DNA of 64,000 nucleotides from the NCBI GenBank assembly GCA_902491215.1, contig CABUGV010000001.1:1-64000 (forward strand), given 5' to 3'. Under the pieces are notes generated by a model, which did no database searches, had not been told where the DNA came from, and was given only the letters and a program-made list of their open reading frames with translations. Source of the stretch: 43-108 sp001915545. GTDB lineage: Bacteria; Bacteroidota; Bacteroidia; Bacteroidales; Bacteroidaceae. Position 1 is the first letter of the stretch; each line of letters starts with the position of its first letter. Below, one piece after another: positions 18,307 to 26,748 of this stretch. The position numbers and the translations under genes were made by a program.

Positions 18307-18336
18307 AAATCCTGAAGCAAATGCTTCGGGATTTTT
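18307..18336 (+). terminator. Terminator of the tRNA-Asp operon
   Basis: AAATCCTGAAGC (18307-18318) pairs with GCTTCGGGATTT (18323-18334) around an AAAT loop, and T-rich sequence follows. Confidence 0.85.
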
Positions 18337-18492
18337 GTTTTATAGACATGCAGAGGTTTACAACCGCAACAAATCGCATAAAATAAGAACAAGCTATAAA
18401 ACATGTAAAATCAGCCACATTTTATTTCATAAATACATACATTTGCATAGAAATAAAATTTTCATTGATTGTATCTTCTAAAGGTTCTACAC

Positions 18493-18828
18493 ATGAAAAC
18501 ACGCAACCTCGTATTATCGTCTGCAGTATGCCTGCTATTCTTTTCAAGCTGCTTCACAAGCCAGAAAGCCAGCAAATTCAATTCAAGTGATATAACTCTT
18601 GGAATGGACAAAACGGAATTTATCAAGAATTACGGCGAACCATTCAACAAAGATGCATCTTTGACCAATGACGGCAAAAGCGAGGAAACGCTTTTCTACA
18701 AAGAAGAACTGTACAATGGAACATGGTATATTGTTACCACTGCTTTCACATTCGTTGATGGTAAATTGACAAAACAAAAGGTGGAAAAAGAAGAAAGAGT
18801 ATTCAATGAAAATGATTCGAGAAAATGA
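18493..18828 (+). CDS. Small lipoprotein, possible BamE/SmpA-like fold
   Basis: The start at 18493 (MKTRNLVLS) gives 111 residues with a lipoprotein signal ending LFFSSC; a Met 24 bp upstream would only lengthen the signal. After the Cys, ITLGMDKTEFIKNYGEP resembles the GMTKEEVxxxLGxP start of BamE/SmpA-type folds. Beta-strand-like WYIVTTAFTFVDGKLTKQ follows. The fold suggestion is inference. Its stop overlaps the start of the degraded outer-membrane protein gene by four bases, so the two were an operon. That points to an envelope job shared with that receptor-like protein. Confidence 0.7.
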   Translation: MKTRNLVLSSAVCLLFFSSCFTSQKASKFNSSDITLGMDKTEFIKNYGEPFNKDASLTNDGKSEETLFYKEELYNGTWYIVTTAFTFVDGKLTKQKVEKEERVFNENDSRK

Positions 18829-19897
18829 AAACAATTCCCGGAAAACGTATCATAAATATTCTGCTGGGAATCACATTTCCACTTATCACTTTTGCACAGA
18901 TCAGAGGCAAAATAACAGGTTCAGACCAACAGACAATATAAGGAGCAACAATCAGACTCTACATATATAGACGCTACGGTTTCTGCGTCAGACGGAACAT
19001 TCGAATTTTCCCAAACAGAGGACAAATACATACTCATAGTCCAACACCTTCCTTATGAAACAGAAATTTTAAACGGCCGAGGACAAGACTGCGGCTCTAT
19101 ACAACTTAGAAAAAAGGCATACAACATTGACGAAATCGTAGTTAAAGGCGAAAGACCATTAGTCAGAATAGAAAACGGCCGTCTATGCTACGACCTGTCT
19201 GTTCTTTCCCAAAAACAGGCGGTAAGCAATACTTACGAAGCTATAGGCCGATTGCCAGGCATACAGGACAACGATGGAGCTCTATCGCCTGCCGGAGCCG
19301 AGAATCTGACCATCGTCATGAACGGCAAACCAACGACGATGACTACAGAACAACTCGAGACTCTGCTGCGCAATACCCCAATAGACCGCGTGGAAAAAGC
19401 GGAAATCATATACAGTGCACCACCGGAAATGCATGTACGCGGTGCTGTAATAAATGTAGTGATGAAGCGTTCAAACGATTATTCCCTGCAAGGAGAAGTG
19501 GGAGCACATTACAAGAACCAATATTTCAACGATGGAGGAGCAAATGCAAATCTCAGATTTTCTACTCCGAAGTTAGCTATTGACCTCATGTATAGTGCCG
19601 ACAATGTCAAGACTATGGAATATACTGATTTGTATTCCAAGCATACATTGTCGGGAAATATTTACAACATTTCTCAGAATGAACAATTGAGAGCAAAATA
19701 TTGGAGTCACAATGTCAGAACTGCTTTTGAATACAACTTCAACGAAAAGAATCATCTGGACATAGCATATACCGGAAGTTATGCCACCTAACTAGCACAC
19801 CTACACAAGGTCCGTAACTATGAACATTTCTTATCAATTTGGCGGCTATAAGAAAAAAGAATCCAAGAAAGTAGATACATCCAGATTCGGATTATAA
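18825..19897 (+). pseudogene. Decayed outer-membrane beta-barrel (TonB-receptor-like) protein gene
   Basis: The ATG at 18825 begins a good signal peptide (IINILLGITFPLITFAQ) and a carboxypeptidase-like strand (IRGKITGSDQQTI). A TAA follows at about 18939. After GATIRLY the reading changes frame, and DSTYIDATVSASDGTFEF runs on to a stop at 19791. That frame contains a plug-like region (YEAIGRLPGIQDNDGA, NLTIVMNGK) and barrel strands. After the stop, another frame reads RSVTMNISYQFGGYKKKES and ends VDTSRFGL at 19897, the usual C-terminus of this family. So the gene has a nonsense codon, at least one frameshift and a large internal deletion of the barrel (intact relatives are roughly 700-800 residues). 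It is clearly non-functional as a full receptor. Confidence 0.85.
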
Positions 19898-19909
19898 AAC
19901 CAAACAATA

Positions 19910-19950
19910 AGAGGCTACATATACCTTTTGGTATATACAGCCTCTTTCTT
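19910..19950 (+). terminator. Terminator after the decayed outer-membrane gene
   Basis: A long stem pairs 19910-19925 (AGAGGCTACATATACC) with 19930-19945 around a TTTT loop, with one mismatched bulge, and T-rich bases follow. The intact terminator suggests the decay of the gene is recent. Confidence 0.85.
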
Positions 19951-20108
19951 TACCATAGAGCATAACTGCACAACGATTTCAAACAGGCACAACAGCACGC
20001 ATCAAAGATATTGGTATAGATATCAGTAAAACATATACAAAGAGCTTGTGATTAAACCTATACATTTGTACTTACAAAAGATTTACAAATTATAAAAACA
20101 CATTCAAT

Positions 20109-20906
20109 ATGAAAAAGCTGATATCGGCACTGGTTGCCATTTTTACAATTACATCAATACAGGCAAAAACACTCATAGTTTATTACAGCTACACCAACAA
20201 TGTACACAGAATAGTCAGTGATCTGAAAACACAAATAGACGCTGATATAATACGCGTAGAACCAGCAGAAGAAGGCCTTGACTACGCAGCAAACAACTAT
20301 GCGCTTGGAAGTGCTCTAATCGATGCTATACGCAAAGCCCCCAATAATCCAGAATCATATCCGGATATCAAAACAACAATAAGCAATCTTGATGAATACG
20401 ACACCATCATCATCGGCGCACCATTATGGTGGAGCAACATGGCAGCGCCACTGCAGACATTCCTCTTCACATACGGACCACAGATGGCAAATAAAAACAT
20501 CGGACTCATTGTTTCAAGTGCGAGCAGTGGTATAAGCGGTGTTGAGGCTGATGCAAAACGCCTAGTTCCTAAAGGCAAATTCATGGCACCAAGCCTTTGG
20601 ATCCGTTCTTCTCAGACATCAAACTGCCACAAAATGATATCTGAATGGCTGGAAGAAATAAACTACAATGTCACAACAAGCATAAGCAATACGGACGACA
20701 TAAATGCAGACATAGAATATATTGCCGGACAAATACATGTTGATGACAGATTTAAACATGTTTCCCTTTTCAATATAAACGGCAATAAAATACTGCAGAC
20801 CACAGACAAGAAAATAGACACCAGCAATATCCCATCTGGTGTCTATGTTGCAAAACTATCTAACGGCAATAATTCCACACAACACAAACTGCACATAAAG
20901 AATTAA
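20109..20906 (+). CDS. Exported flavodoxin with a C-terminal sorting-like domain
   Basis: A 265-residue protein. Residues 1-19 (MKKLISALVAIFTITSIQA) are a Sec signal peptide. Residues 20-190 are a flavodoxin domain: LIVYYSYTNNVHRIVSDL forms the FMN phosphate loop, and IIIGAPLWWSNMAAPL with SSASSGISGV follow. The last 70 residues (about 215-265) end in VSLFNINGNKIL, IPSGVYVAKLSNG and HKLHIKN. This layout is close to the type IX secretion C-terminal domain of Bacteroidetes (NxxGxxV, LxxGxYxVxL, xKxxxx). Exported flavodoxins are uncommon because FMN loading usually happens in the cytoplasm. The gene is monocistronic. Confidence 0.8.
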   Translation: MKKLISALVAIFTITSIQAKTLIVYYSYTNNVHRIVSDLKTQIDADIIRVEPAEEGLDYAANNYALGSALIDAIRKAPNNPESYPDIKTTISNLDEYDTIIIGAPLWWSNMAAPLQTFLFTYGPQMANKNIGLIVSSASSGISGVEADAKRLVPKGKFMAPSLWIRSSQTSNCHKMISEWLEEINYNVTTSISNTDDINADIEYIAGQIHVDDRFKHVSLFNINGNKILQTTDKKIDTSNIPSGVYVAKLSNGNNSTQHKLHIKN

Positions 20907-21001
20907 AATCCGTCTGACTGAACCGAATTTGCACAAAACCATATTTAAGACTATTTTTGCCAAAGACAAAAACTTGGACATAGCATAAATAATAGCCTAA
21001 A

Positions 21002-22159
21002 ATGGAAAAACACAGAAAAATAAAAATGTTGTTCATCATAGTATCATCCGCCATCGTGATGGCAGGCGTTGGAACATATATGTTTCTGAAACAGCCGTCT
21101 TTCGGAAAACTGCCAGAAGGCAAACGTCTGGAAAGAATTGAACGCTCACCGAATTACAGAAAAGGAGTGTTTTGGAACCAGATTGCGACACCTATGATGA
21201 CCGGAGAAAAGAACCGATGGCAGGTCATGTGGGATTTCATTTTCGGCGACAGGAAAAATCTGCGTCCGCAAGACTCCATCCCGGTGATACACACAGACCT
21301 CAAGCGACTTCCCAAAGAACAGAATCTCATGGTTTGGTTCGGACATTCCTCATACATGATTCAAATTGACGGAAAAAGAATCCTTGTGGATCCTGTATTC
21401 TGCAAAGCATCTCCGGTTTCATTTATCAACAAGCCGTTTTCTGGTACAGACATATACCGTCCTGAAGACATGCCTGAGATAGATTTGCTAATAATCACAC
21501 ACGACCACTGGGATCATCTCGATTACGAAACAGTAACAGCCCTGCAAGAAAAAGTAGCGAAAGTTGTGTGTCCGCTTGGCATTGGAGAGGACTTTGAATA
21601 TTGGGGATATGACAGCGACAAATTGATCGAGCTCGACTGGTCTGAACATACAATATTAGACAATATTGACGTACATTGCCTTCCTGCACGCCATTTCTCG
21701 GGGCGCGGACTGGCATCAAACAAAACATTATGGGCCTCATATATGATTGAATCGCCCTCAACAACCATTTTTATAGGCGGTGACGGTGGCTACGGCCCGC
21801 ATTTCAAGGAAATAGGAGAAAGTTTCACAAACATAGATTGGGCAATTCTTGAGAATGGTCAATACAACAATGACTGGAAATACATACACACCATGCCATC
21901 ACAACTTGAGCAAGTGGCAAAGGATCTAAAAGCAGAAAATGTCGTCACTGTGCATCATTCTAAGTATGCACTTTCAAATCACCCGTGGAACGAGCCGATA
22001 AAAACAGCAGAGGCGCTGAAGGGAAAAGGACTTACAAACGTTGCAATTCCGAAAATAGGTGAAGTCTTACAACTTAAAGGTTCCACCCAAAACAAACAAG
22101 AACAAAACGATTCTATAAACAACACAGAAGCCAAAGAAGCACCTCAAACAAAGAAATAA
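21002..22159 (+). CDS. Membrane-anchored metallo-beta-lactamase-fold hydrolase (NAPE-PLD/UlaG-like)
   Basis: A 385-residue protein with an N-terminal anchor or signal (MLFIIVSSAIVMAGVGTYMFL, about 9-29). The metal motif is THDHWDHLDY (about 164-173), the HxHxDH form. It is preceded by VWFGHSSYMIQIDGKRILVDP and followed by CLPARHFSGRG, FIGGDGGYGPHF and VTVHHSKYAL, which supply the remaining metal ligands. The set matches the NAPE-phospholipase-D/UlaG-like branch. The true substrate is unknown. The C-terminal 25 residues are a polar, low-complexity tail. It is a single gene between the flavodoxin and DUF1294 genes. Confidence 0.85.
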   Translation: MEKHRKIKMLFIIVSSAIVMAGVGTYMFLKQPSFGKLPEGKRLERIERSPNYRKGVFWNQIATPMMTGEKNRWQVMWDFIFGDRKNLRPQDSIPVIHTDLKRLPKEQNLMVWFGHSSYMIQIDGKRILVDPVFCKASPVSFINKPFSGTDIYRPEDMPEIDLLIITHDHWDHLDYETVTALQEKVAKVVCPLGIGEDFEYWGYDSDKLIELDWSEHTILDNIDVHCLPARHFSGRGLASNKTLWASYMIESPSTTIFIGGDGGYGPHFKEIGESFTNIDWAILENGQYNNDWKYIHTMPSQLEQVAKDLKAENVVTVHHSKYALSNHPWNEPIKTAEALKGKGLTNVAIPKIGEVLQLKGSTQNKQEQNDSINNTEAKEAPQTKK

Positions 22160-22223
22160 AATACGACATAAAAAGTTTTGCAAAAGTTTGTCCACATTAA
22201 ACCTTACAACATGTGACAAACAC

Positions 22224-22231
22224 TATCTTTG
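22224..22231 (+). promoter_or_regulatory. Candidate -7 box for the DUF1294 gene
   Basis: TATCTTTG matches the -7 consensus and lies 28 bp upstream of the ATG at 22260. The nearest TTTG (22187-22190) is too far away (33 bp). Confidence 0.45.
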
Positions 22232-22259
22232 TACCCAAAACATATAAGACAAAGATACG

Positions 22260-22559
22260 ATGTTCATGACAGCAACTAATATACTCATCATATACTTCAT
22301 ACTGATAACAGCAGTCACATTCACCGTTTTCGGTATAGATAAATTGAAAGCCAAGAAATCATGGTGGCGTATACCAGAATCTACATTGTTCATTCTGGCA
22401 ATAATAGGTGGATCTATCGGCGCTTTGTTTGGCATGCATATTTTTCATCACAAGACTCTTCACAAGAAATTCACTATTGGCATACCGGCCATATTAGTAT
22501 TGCAGATAATCCTGGCATCATGGATTATCTTAAGGCTCAAGACGAGCAACATTATATGA
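22260..22559 (+). CDS. DUF1294 small membrane protein
   Basis: A 99-residue protein with three hydrophobic helices. The family signature FGIDKLKAKKSWWRIPESTL is split across a short cytoplasmic loop (about 23-43), followed by LAIIGGSIGALFGMHIFHHKT. DUF1294 proteins are small inner-membrane proteins without a known function. The ATG at 22260 is the only start that keeps the first helix intact and fits the -7 box upstream. It is monocistronic. Confidence 0.88.
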   Translation: MFMTATNILIIYFILITAVTFTVFGIDKLKAKKSWWRIPESTLFILAIIGGSIGALFGMHIFHHKTLHKKFTIGIPAILVLQIILASWIILRLKTSNII

Positions 22560-22636
22560 TTCCCTCACCCTATCTTTACACACATAGATCCTATAGGGTA
22601 CATCCTTGCATTGCCTGACCGAAAAAACAGTTTTCG

Positions 22637-22668
22637 TTTGCCTCTGCATCCGACTTTCGCTATCTTTG
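22637..22668 (+). promoter_or_regulatory. Promoter of the O-antigen flippase gene
   Basis: TTTG (22637-22640), 20 bp, TATCTTTG (22661-22668): a full match to the Bacteroidetes promoter. The start codon is 50 bp downstream. Confidence 0.85.
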
Positions 22669-22718
22669 CAGACAACCGATCCATACAAATAAGAATCATT
22701 TTCAAAAATCCCCAATAA

Positions 22719-24242
22719 ATGAGCGAACAGCCGACAAAAACAGAAGGACAAGAAGAAGCCACATACGACCACATAATCAAGTATACAGGCCTATTTGGAG
22801 GTGTACAGGGATTGACCATGCTTGTCGGCATAATAAGAAACAAATTGACAGCAACGCTGCTTGGTCCTTCTGGTTTGGCCCTGATAAATATATACAACAA
22901 CGTTCTCAAGCTTCTTAACAATTCAACAAATTTCGGAATATCGTTCAGCGCCGTCAGAAATGTGTCAGAACTATTTGATGAAGGAGACACGAAGAAAATA
23001 TCCAATTTCGTAGACACAGTCAGAACCTGGAGTCTAATGACGGCTGTATTCGGAATGATTATCTGCTGCGCCATTTCACCATTACTGAGCCAGTGGACAT
23101 TCAAAAACTATGAATACACAGCTATATTCTGCGCCATATCTCCTATAGTTGCCATGATGAGCATTACAGGTGGCGAAATTGCAATTCTGAAAGGATTGAG
23201 ACAGCTTAAACGCGTAGCTCTTATATCTGTGTTCGGTGCAATATCTACTCTAACACTCAGCACCCCCTTATACATCTGGATGGGAATAAAGGGCATAGTA
23301 CCAGCTTTGCTCTTAAGCAATCTTGCAGTGACATGCATACACCTGCACTATTCCACAAAAACATATCCATGGCACGCCACATGGCGCTCAATGAACAATA
23401 TAAAAAAAGGCGTACCGATGATAAAACTTGGTATCGCCTTTATAATAGCAGGCGTTTTCGGACAGGGCGCCGAATTGCTGATACGAATAGCCCTACTAGA
23501 CCTTGGCGGACTCGAAGACGTGGGACTTTACAACAGCGGATATGTAATGGCAGTAACATACGCTTCAGTTGTATTTGTAGCCATCGAGGCAGATTATTTT
23601 CCCCGCCTCTCTGCTTCATGCTCCGACAAAACAAAAATGAACGTCACAATCAACCGACAGATTGAAGCTTGCGTACTCCTGATATCGCCTTTCCTTACAA
23701 TTTTCGTAATGGCGATGCCTCTTATTGTGCAGATCCTATATACGGACAAATTCACACCCGCCATTCCCATGGCAACATGTGCGACGCTCTATATGTACTT
23801 CAAGTCGCTGACACTTCCGGCAGCCTATCTTCCGCTGGCCAATGGAGATTCTAAAATGTACCTGATAACAGAACTTATTTACGACGTCTTCATAGCTGCA
23901 GCCATACCATTAGGCTACAAGATGGCAGGCCTCACAGGCACCGGAATTGCACTTTCCGCAGGAGGACTTGTAGATCTGCTGGTCATTCATCTTACATACA
24001 GATGGAAATACGGATTCAGATTCAATCTTAAACCAATGTTCCTATACTCTACGCAACTCGCCTTGCTGGTTGGATGTATTGCGACATCTTTTACAGAAAA
24101 TACAATGGCAAAATGGGTTACAGGAGGAATATGCATTTTAATCTCTGCCACCATATCGATGCGTACGCTCAATAAGGAGATGAACATTATCGGTAAAATA
24201 ATGAACAAAATAAAAAAGAACAAGGATGATGCAGGCAAATAA
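22719..24242 (+). CDS. O-antigen/lipid-linked oligosaccharide flippase (Wzx type)
   Basis: A 507-residue polytopic protein of the MATE/MOP flippase superfamily with about twelve to fourteen helices. The early GVQGLTMLVGIIRNKLTATLLGPSGLALINIYN stretch (spanning about 27-60) is typical of O-antigen translocases. The late helices and a Lys-rich C-terminus (KIMNKIKKNKDD) complete it. It flips undecaprenyl-linked sugar units across the inner membrane. It overlaps the following glycosyltransferase gene by 17 bp, which indicates co-translation. A second flippase gene lies at 47413, so two pathways or subunits are handled. Confidence 0.88.
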   Translation: MSEQPTKTEGQEEATYDHIIKYTGLFGGVQGLTMLVGIIRNKLTATLLGPSGLALINIYNNVLKLLNNSTNFGISFSAVRNVSELFDEGDTKKISNFVDTVRTWSLMTAVFGMIICCAISPLLSQWTFKNYEYTAIFCAISPIVAMMSITGGEIAILKGLRQLKRVALISVFGAISTLTLSTPLYIWMGIKGIVPALLLSNLAVTCIHLHYSTKTYPWHATWRSMNNIKKGVPMIKLGIAFIIAGVFGQGAELLIRIALLDLGGLEDVGLYNSGYVMAVTYASVVFVAIEADYFPRLSASCSDKTKMNVTINRQIEACVLLISPFLTIFVMAMPLIVQILYTDKFTPAIPMATCATLYMYFKSLTLPAAYLPLANGDSKMYLITELIYDVFIAAAIPLGYKMAGLTGTGIALSAGGLVDLLVIHLTYRWKYGFRFNLKPMFLYSTQLALLVGCIATSFTENTMAKWVTGGICILISATISMRTLNKEMNIIGKIMNKIKKNKDDAGK

Positions 24243-25236
24243 GGTTTCAGTTCTCGTAGCAGTCTACAATGCAGAAAAGTATCTAAGCAAATGTCTGGAC
24301 TCTCTGATATCACAGACATATAAAAACATTGAAATAATATGCATTGATGACTGCTCAAAAGACAGCTCAGCAAAGATTCTGAACAAGTATGCATCTTCAG
24401 ACAACAGAATAAAGATTTTGACATTGGCTAAAAATTCCGGCCAGGCCAACGCCAGAAACGAGGGACTGAAAATAGCATCGGGCGAATACATCACCATGCT
24501 CGACAGCGATGACTGGTTTGCCGACGATTCCATCGAAAAAGCCGTTGAAGCCATAGAATCCGTCCCTGACGCAGATGCTTCCGCATTCAGGCTGATGCAA
24601 TGCTATGAGGAAACCGGAAAAATTGTAGAATACGAAAACAAAACCGATAAAAAATGCATGAGCGGCTGGGAAGCATTCAGGCTCAGCCTAGACTGGAGCA
24701 TGCATGGGCTGTATCTGGTCAGAACAGATATACACAAAAAATATCCGTTCGACAACTCTTGCCTGCTCTACAGCGACGACAACACCACAAGACTACACTA
24801 CCTTCATTCACGCAAAGTAATCATGTCTGAGGGCAAGTATTTCTACAGAAAGCATGCAGAATCAATGACCAGTTCGTGCTCCATACGCCGTTTCGACATG
24901 CTTAGAGCCAACTACAGCATGATGCAGCAGCTTAAAAAGGAAGCAAAAGAAGGCAACCTGAAAGATGCCGACAAGATTCTCAACTTTTACGAGACTACAA
25001 GATGGCTGAATATTGTTGGCGCCTATTGGTATTACTTCAACAACAAACAGCATTTCACAAAAGAAGAAAAAAAGGAAATATACGATAAGATTTCATCTGC
25101 ACTAAAAACAATTGAAGTGCGAAGAATAAAACCTTCACTGAAATTCAAAATGGGTTACTACCCATTTAAAAATTTCAAACTCTTTCTCTTATCTGAGAAC
25201 ATTTATTTCTTGCTTAAAAAGCTATTAGGCAGATAA
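24226..25236 (+). CDS. Family 2 glycosyltransferase
   Basis: A 336-residue protein. The GT-A start KVSVLVAVYNAEKYLSKC, then IDDCSKDSSAKIL (about 42-54) and MLDSDDWF (about 90-97), give the nucleotide-sugar and metal binding motifs. The middle and C-terminal part is less conserved and ends in a basic segment (FLLKKLLGR) that may touch the membrane. It overlaps the flippase gene upstream and is followed by a terminator, so the two form a two-gene operon. The start at 24226 was kept because it lies within the flippase frame end and gives the usual short N-terminus. Confidence 0.88.
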   Translation: MMQANKVSVLVAVYNAEKYLSKCLDSLISQTYKNIEIICIDDCSKDSSAKILNKYASSDNRIKILTLAKNSGQANARNEGLKIASGEYITMLDSDDWFADDSIEKAVEAIESVPDADASAFRLMQCYEETGKIVEYENKTDKKCMSGWEAFRLSLDWSMHGLYLVRTDIHKKYPFDNSCLLYSDDNTTRLHYLHSRKVIMSEGKYFYRKHAESMTSSCSIRRFDMLRANYSMMQQLKKEAKEGNLKDADKILNFYETTRWLNIVGAYWYYFNNKQHFTKEEKKEIYDKISSALKTIEVRRIKPSLKFKMGYYPFKNFKLFLLSENIYFLLKKLLGR

Positions 25237-25264
25237 AATACAAAACACAGAGTATAAAAGCAAA

Positions 25265-25304
25265 AATCCATCCAGAAAGACCAAAGCCATTCTGGATGGA
25301 TTTT
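25265..25304. terminator. Terminator between convergent genes
   Basis: AATCCATCCAGAA (25265-25277) pairs with TTCTGGATGGATT (25290-25302), and a T-rich stretch follows on the plus strand. It serves the glycosyltransferase unit and possibly the minus-strand lipoprotein gene. Confidence 0.85.
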
Positions 25305-25374
25305 ATTTTCAAAACATTTACTTCTATAATACGTGCAAGTATTGAAGCCGCATTCTGCTTCCATAAATGCCATA

Positions 25375-26199
25375 TCAATATCCGTAAGTAACAATTACAG
25401 GATTTACGGCAGTACCGTAACTGCACATAACTACATTTCCGGCATTCATGCGATAATTGAATGTATAAGTCACCACATCATCAGAATCCATGCTGTTTTC
25501 AACAGTGACACTCTTCACAAGATTCTTTGTTCCGCGTCCCAACATACCTGAATAATACAAATATTCAAGACCGAAACATCCCAATGCACGGCTTGCCACC
25601 TCCGGCATAAGTCCGTTGTAGTTCAATTCGTTTGAATACTGGAACGTATATGTATAGAACTTGTTGCTTGCATCGGCACTAGGTATATACACTATGCTCG
25701 ATATGTTACCGTCATTCCAGGTTATAACAGACGAAGCCCCCTTGGTGGTCTCTTCACCGAAACCGGAATTTTTATAGATGACATTCCACGATGTAAGATA
25801 GCCCATAGAATAGTTGTAAGAGTATGTTGTGTTTCCGCTTACAGCCTGACTGACCAAAGCATTCTGCAAGATTAAATCCACTGCATCGCCGTTCGTACGC
25901 ACTGTAACATCCCTCGTACCATATTTCAGCTTATAATATATTTCCTTTCCTTCGTATTGACCAGAAATGCCTGTGGCCAGCCTAGAATAGGCCTCAATCA
26001 TATTATCGTTTCTGTAATAAAAATCCCAATCGTATGAATCATCAAAGACACCAGAACGCGAAATACTCTTCACAGAACTGAAACCTGACGAATTCGGTGT
26101 ATAGATATTTGAAGCCAATGTAGGAGAATCGCTGTCAGAACATGACGAAAACATCAAGACTGCAACCGACAACAATGGTGCATAGAAGATTTTTTTCAT
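25375..26199 (-). CDS. DUF4595-like lipoprotein
   Basis: A 274-residue protein with lipoprotein signal MKKIFYAPLLSVAVLMFSSC (Cys 20), then a Ser/Asp-rich linker. The rest is rich in beta strands with short YxxxNxx and WxxGNI-type repeats (DWDFYYRNDNMIEAYS, YNYSMGYLTSWNVIY, ITWNDGNISSIVY). This is the RHS-like beta pattern of DUF4595 proteins in Bacteroidales. It is probably surface or periplasmic and of unknown function. It is monocistronic, with a bidirectional hairpin after it. The N-terminal Met-Lys-Lys supports the chosen start. Confidence 0.75.
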   Translation of the reverse strand: MKKIFYAPLLSVAVLMFSSCSDSDSPTLASNIYTPNSSGFSSVKSISRSGVFDDSYDWDFYYRNDNMIEAYSRLATGISGQYEGKEIYYKLKYGTRDVTVRTNGDAVDLILQNALVSQAVSGNTTYSYNYSMGYLTSWNVIYKNSGFGEETTKGASSVITWNDGNISSIVYIPSADASNKFYTYTFQYSNELNYNGLMPEVASRALGCFGLEYLYYSGMLGRGTKNLVKSVTVENSMDSDDVVTYTFNYRMNAGNVVMCSYGTAVNPVIVTYGY

Positions 26200-26221
26200 A
26201 ACTTCAATTTTTAATTATACA

Positions 26222-26254
26222 AAAAAAGCGCAACTGAAATATTCAGTTACGCTC
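26222..26254 (-). terminator. Terminator of tRNA-Cys
   Basis: On the minus strand, AGCGTAACTGAA pairs with the TTCAGTTGCGCT half (26227-26253, one mismatch), and a run of seven T follows. It lies directly after the tRNA. Confidence 0.85.
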
Positions 26255-26269
26255 TAAGTTCTAATTTTG

Positions 26270-26341
26270 AGGTGCCTGGCGGATTCGAACCGCCGTACGC
26301 GGTTTTGCAGACCGCTGACTAAGCCACTCATCCAAGGCACC
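26270..26341 (-). tRNA. tRNA-Cys (GCA)
   Basis: Read on the minus strand, the 72-base cloverleaf has acceptor GGTGCCT/AGGCACC and anticodon stem GCGGT/ACCGC with the GCA anticodon. The T stem is GGCGG/CCGCC and the discriminator is U, which is a known identity element for Cys. CCA is not encoded. Confidence 0.95.
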
Positions 26342-26363
26342 GTTGCTTTGTTTTTTGCGGTTG

Positions 26364-26395
26364 CAAAGGTAGGGCAAATTTATCAATGCACCAAA
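26364..26395 (-). promoter_or_regulatory. Promoter of tRNA-Cys
   Basis: On the minus strand TTTG (26395-26392), 20 bp, TACCTTTG (26371-26364): a full match to the Bacteroidetes promoter, ending 23 bp before the tRNA. It begins 3 bp after the stop of the preceding small gene. Confidence 0.85.
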
Positions 26396-26397
26396 TT

Positions 26398-26595
26398 TTA
26401 TTCATATTTTTTTGCCTCACCGCAAGTTTTTAGAGCGTTTTTTCCATTTTTCGTGCCACAATTGCCTGCTAAAGGACATCCGTGACACCCCGACAAGCCT
26501 TTTTTACGACCTGTCAACATTCTATACAGCCTCAACCCTACCACAAAAGCAACAAGCAAGAGAACTGCATATACTGCCAAATCTTGTATCTCCAT
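26398..26595 (-). CDS. FeoB-associated Cys-rich membrane protein
   Basis: A 65-residue protein. One N-terminal transmembrane helix (YAVLLLVAFVVGLRLY, about 9-24) is followed by a basic stretch (RKKG) and a Cys-rich tail with GCHGCPLAGNC. This is the pattern of FeoB-associated Cys-rich proteins (similar to FeoC-like accessory factors), which may bind iron or a cluster at the Fe2+ transporter FeoB. No feoB is present in this window, so the gene is separated from its usual partner here. The tRNA-Cys promoter starts just 3 bp after its stop. Confidence 0.8.
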   Translation of the reverse strand: MEIQDLAVYAVLLLVAFVVGLRLYRMLTGRKKGLSGCHGCPLAGNCGTKNGKNALKTCGEAKKYE

Positions 26596-26700
26596 ACTTT
26601 TTATTTGACAAATATATATGAATGAACGTCCAAATACTAAAGTCTTCAGTTAAAATTAGTGAACAGCCCACAAGCTTGAAACACAAAAGCAGACTCAAAA

Positions 26701-26731
26701 TTGATTCAACGGCACAAAGCACGTAACTTTG
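26701..26731 (+). promoter_or_regulatory. Candidate tilS promoter
   Basis: TTG (26701-26703), 20 bp, TAACTTTG (26724-26731). The -7 box is exact and the -33 has only TTG. Because this lies inside the longest open frame, it argues that translation starts downstream, at 26749 or 26758. Confidence 0.6.
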
Positions 26732-26748
26732 TTAACGGTATACATAAA

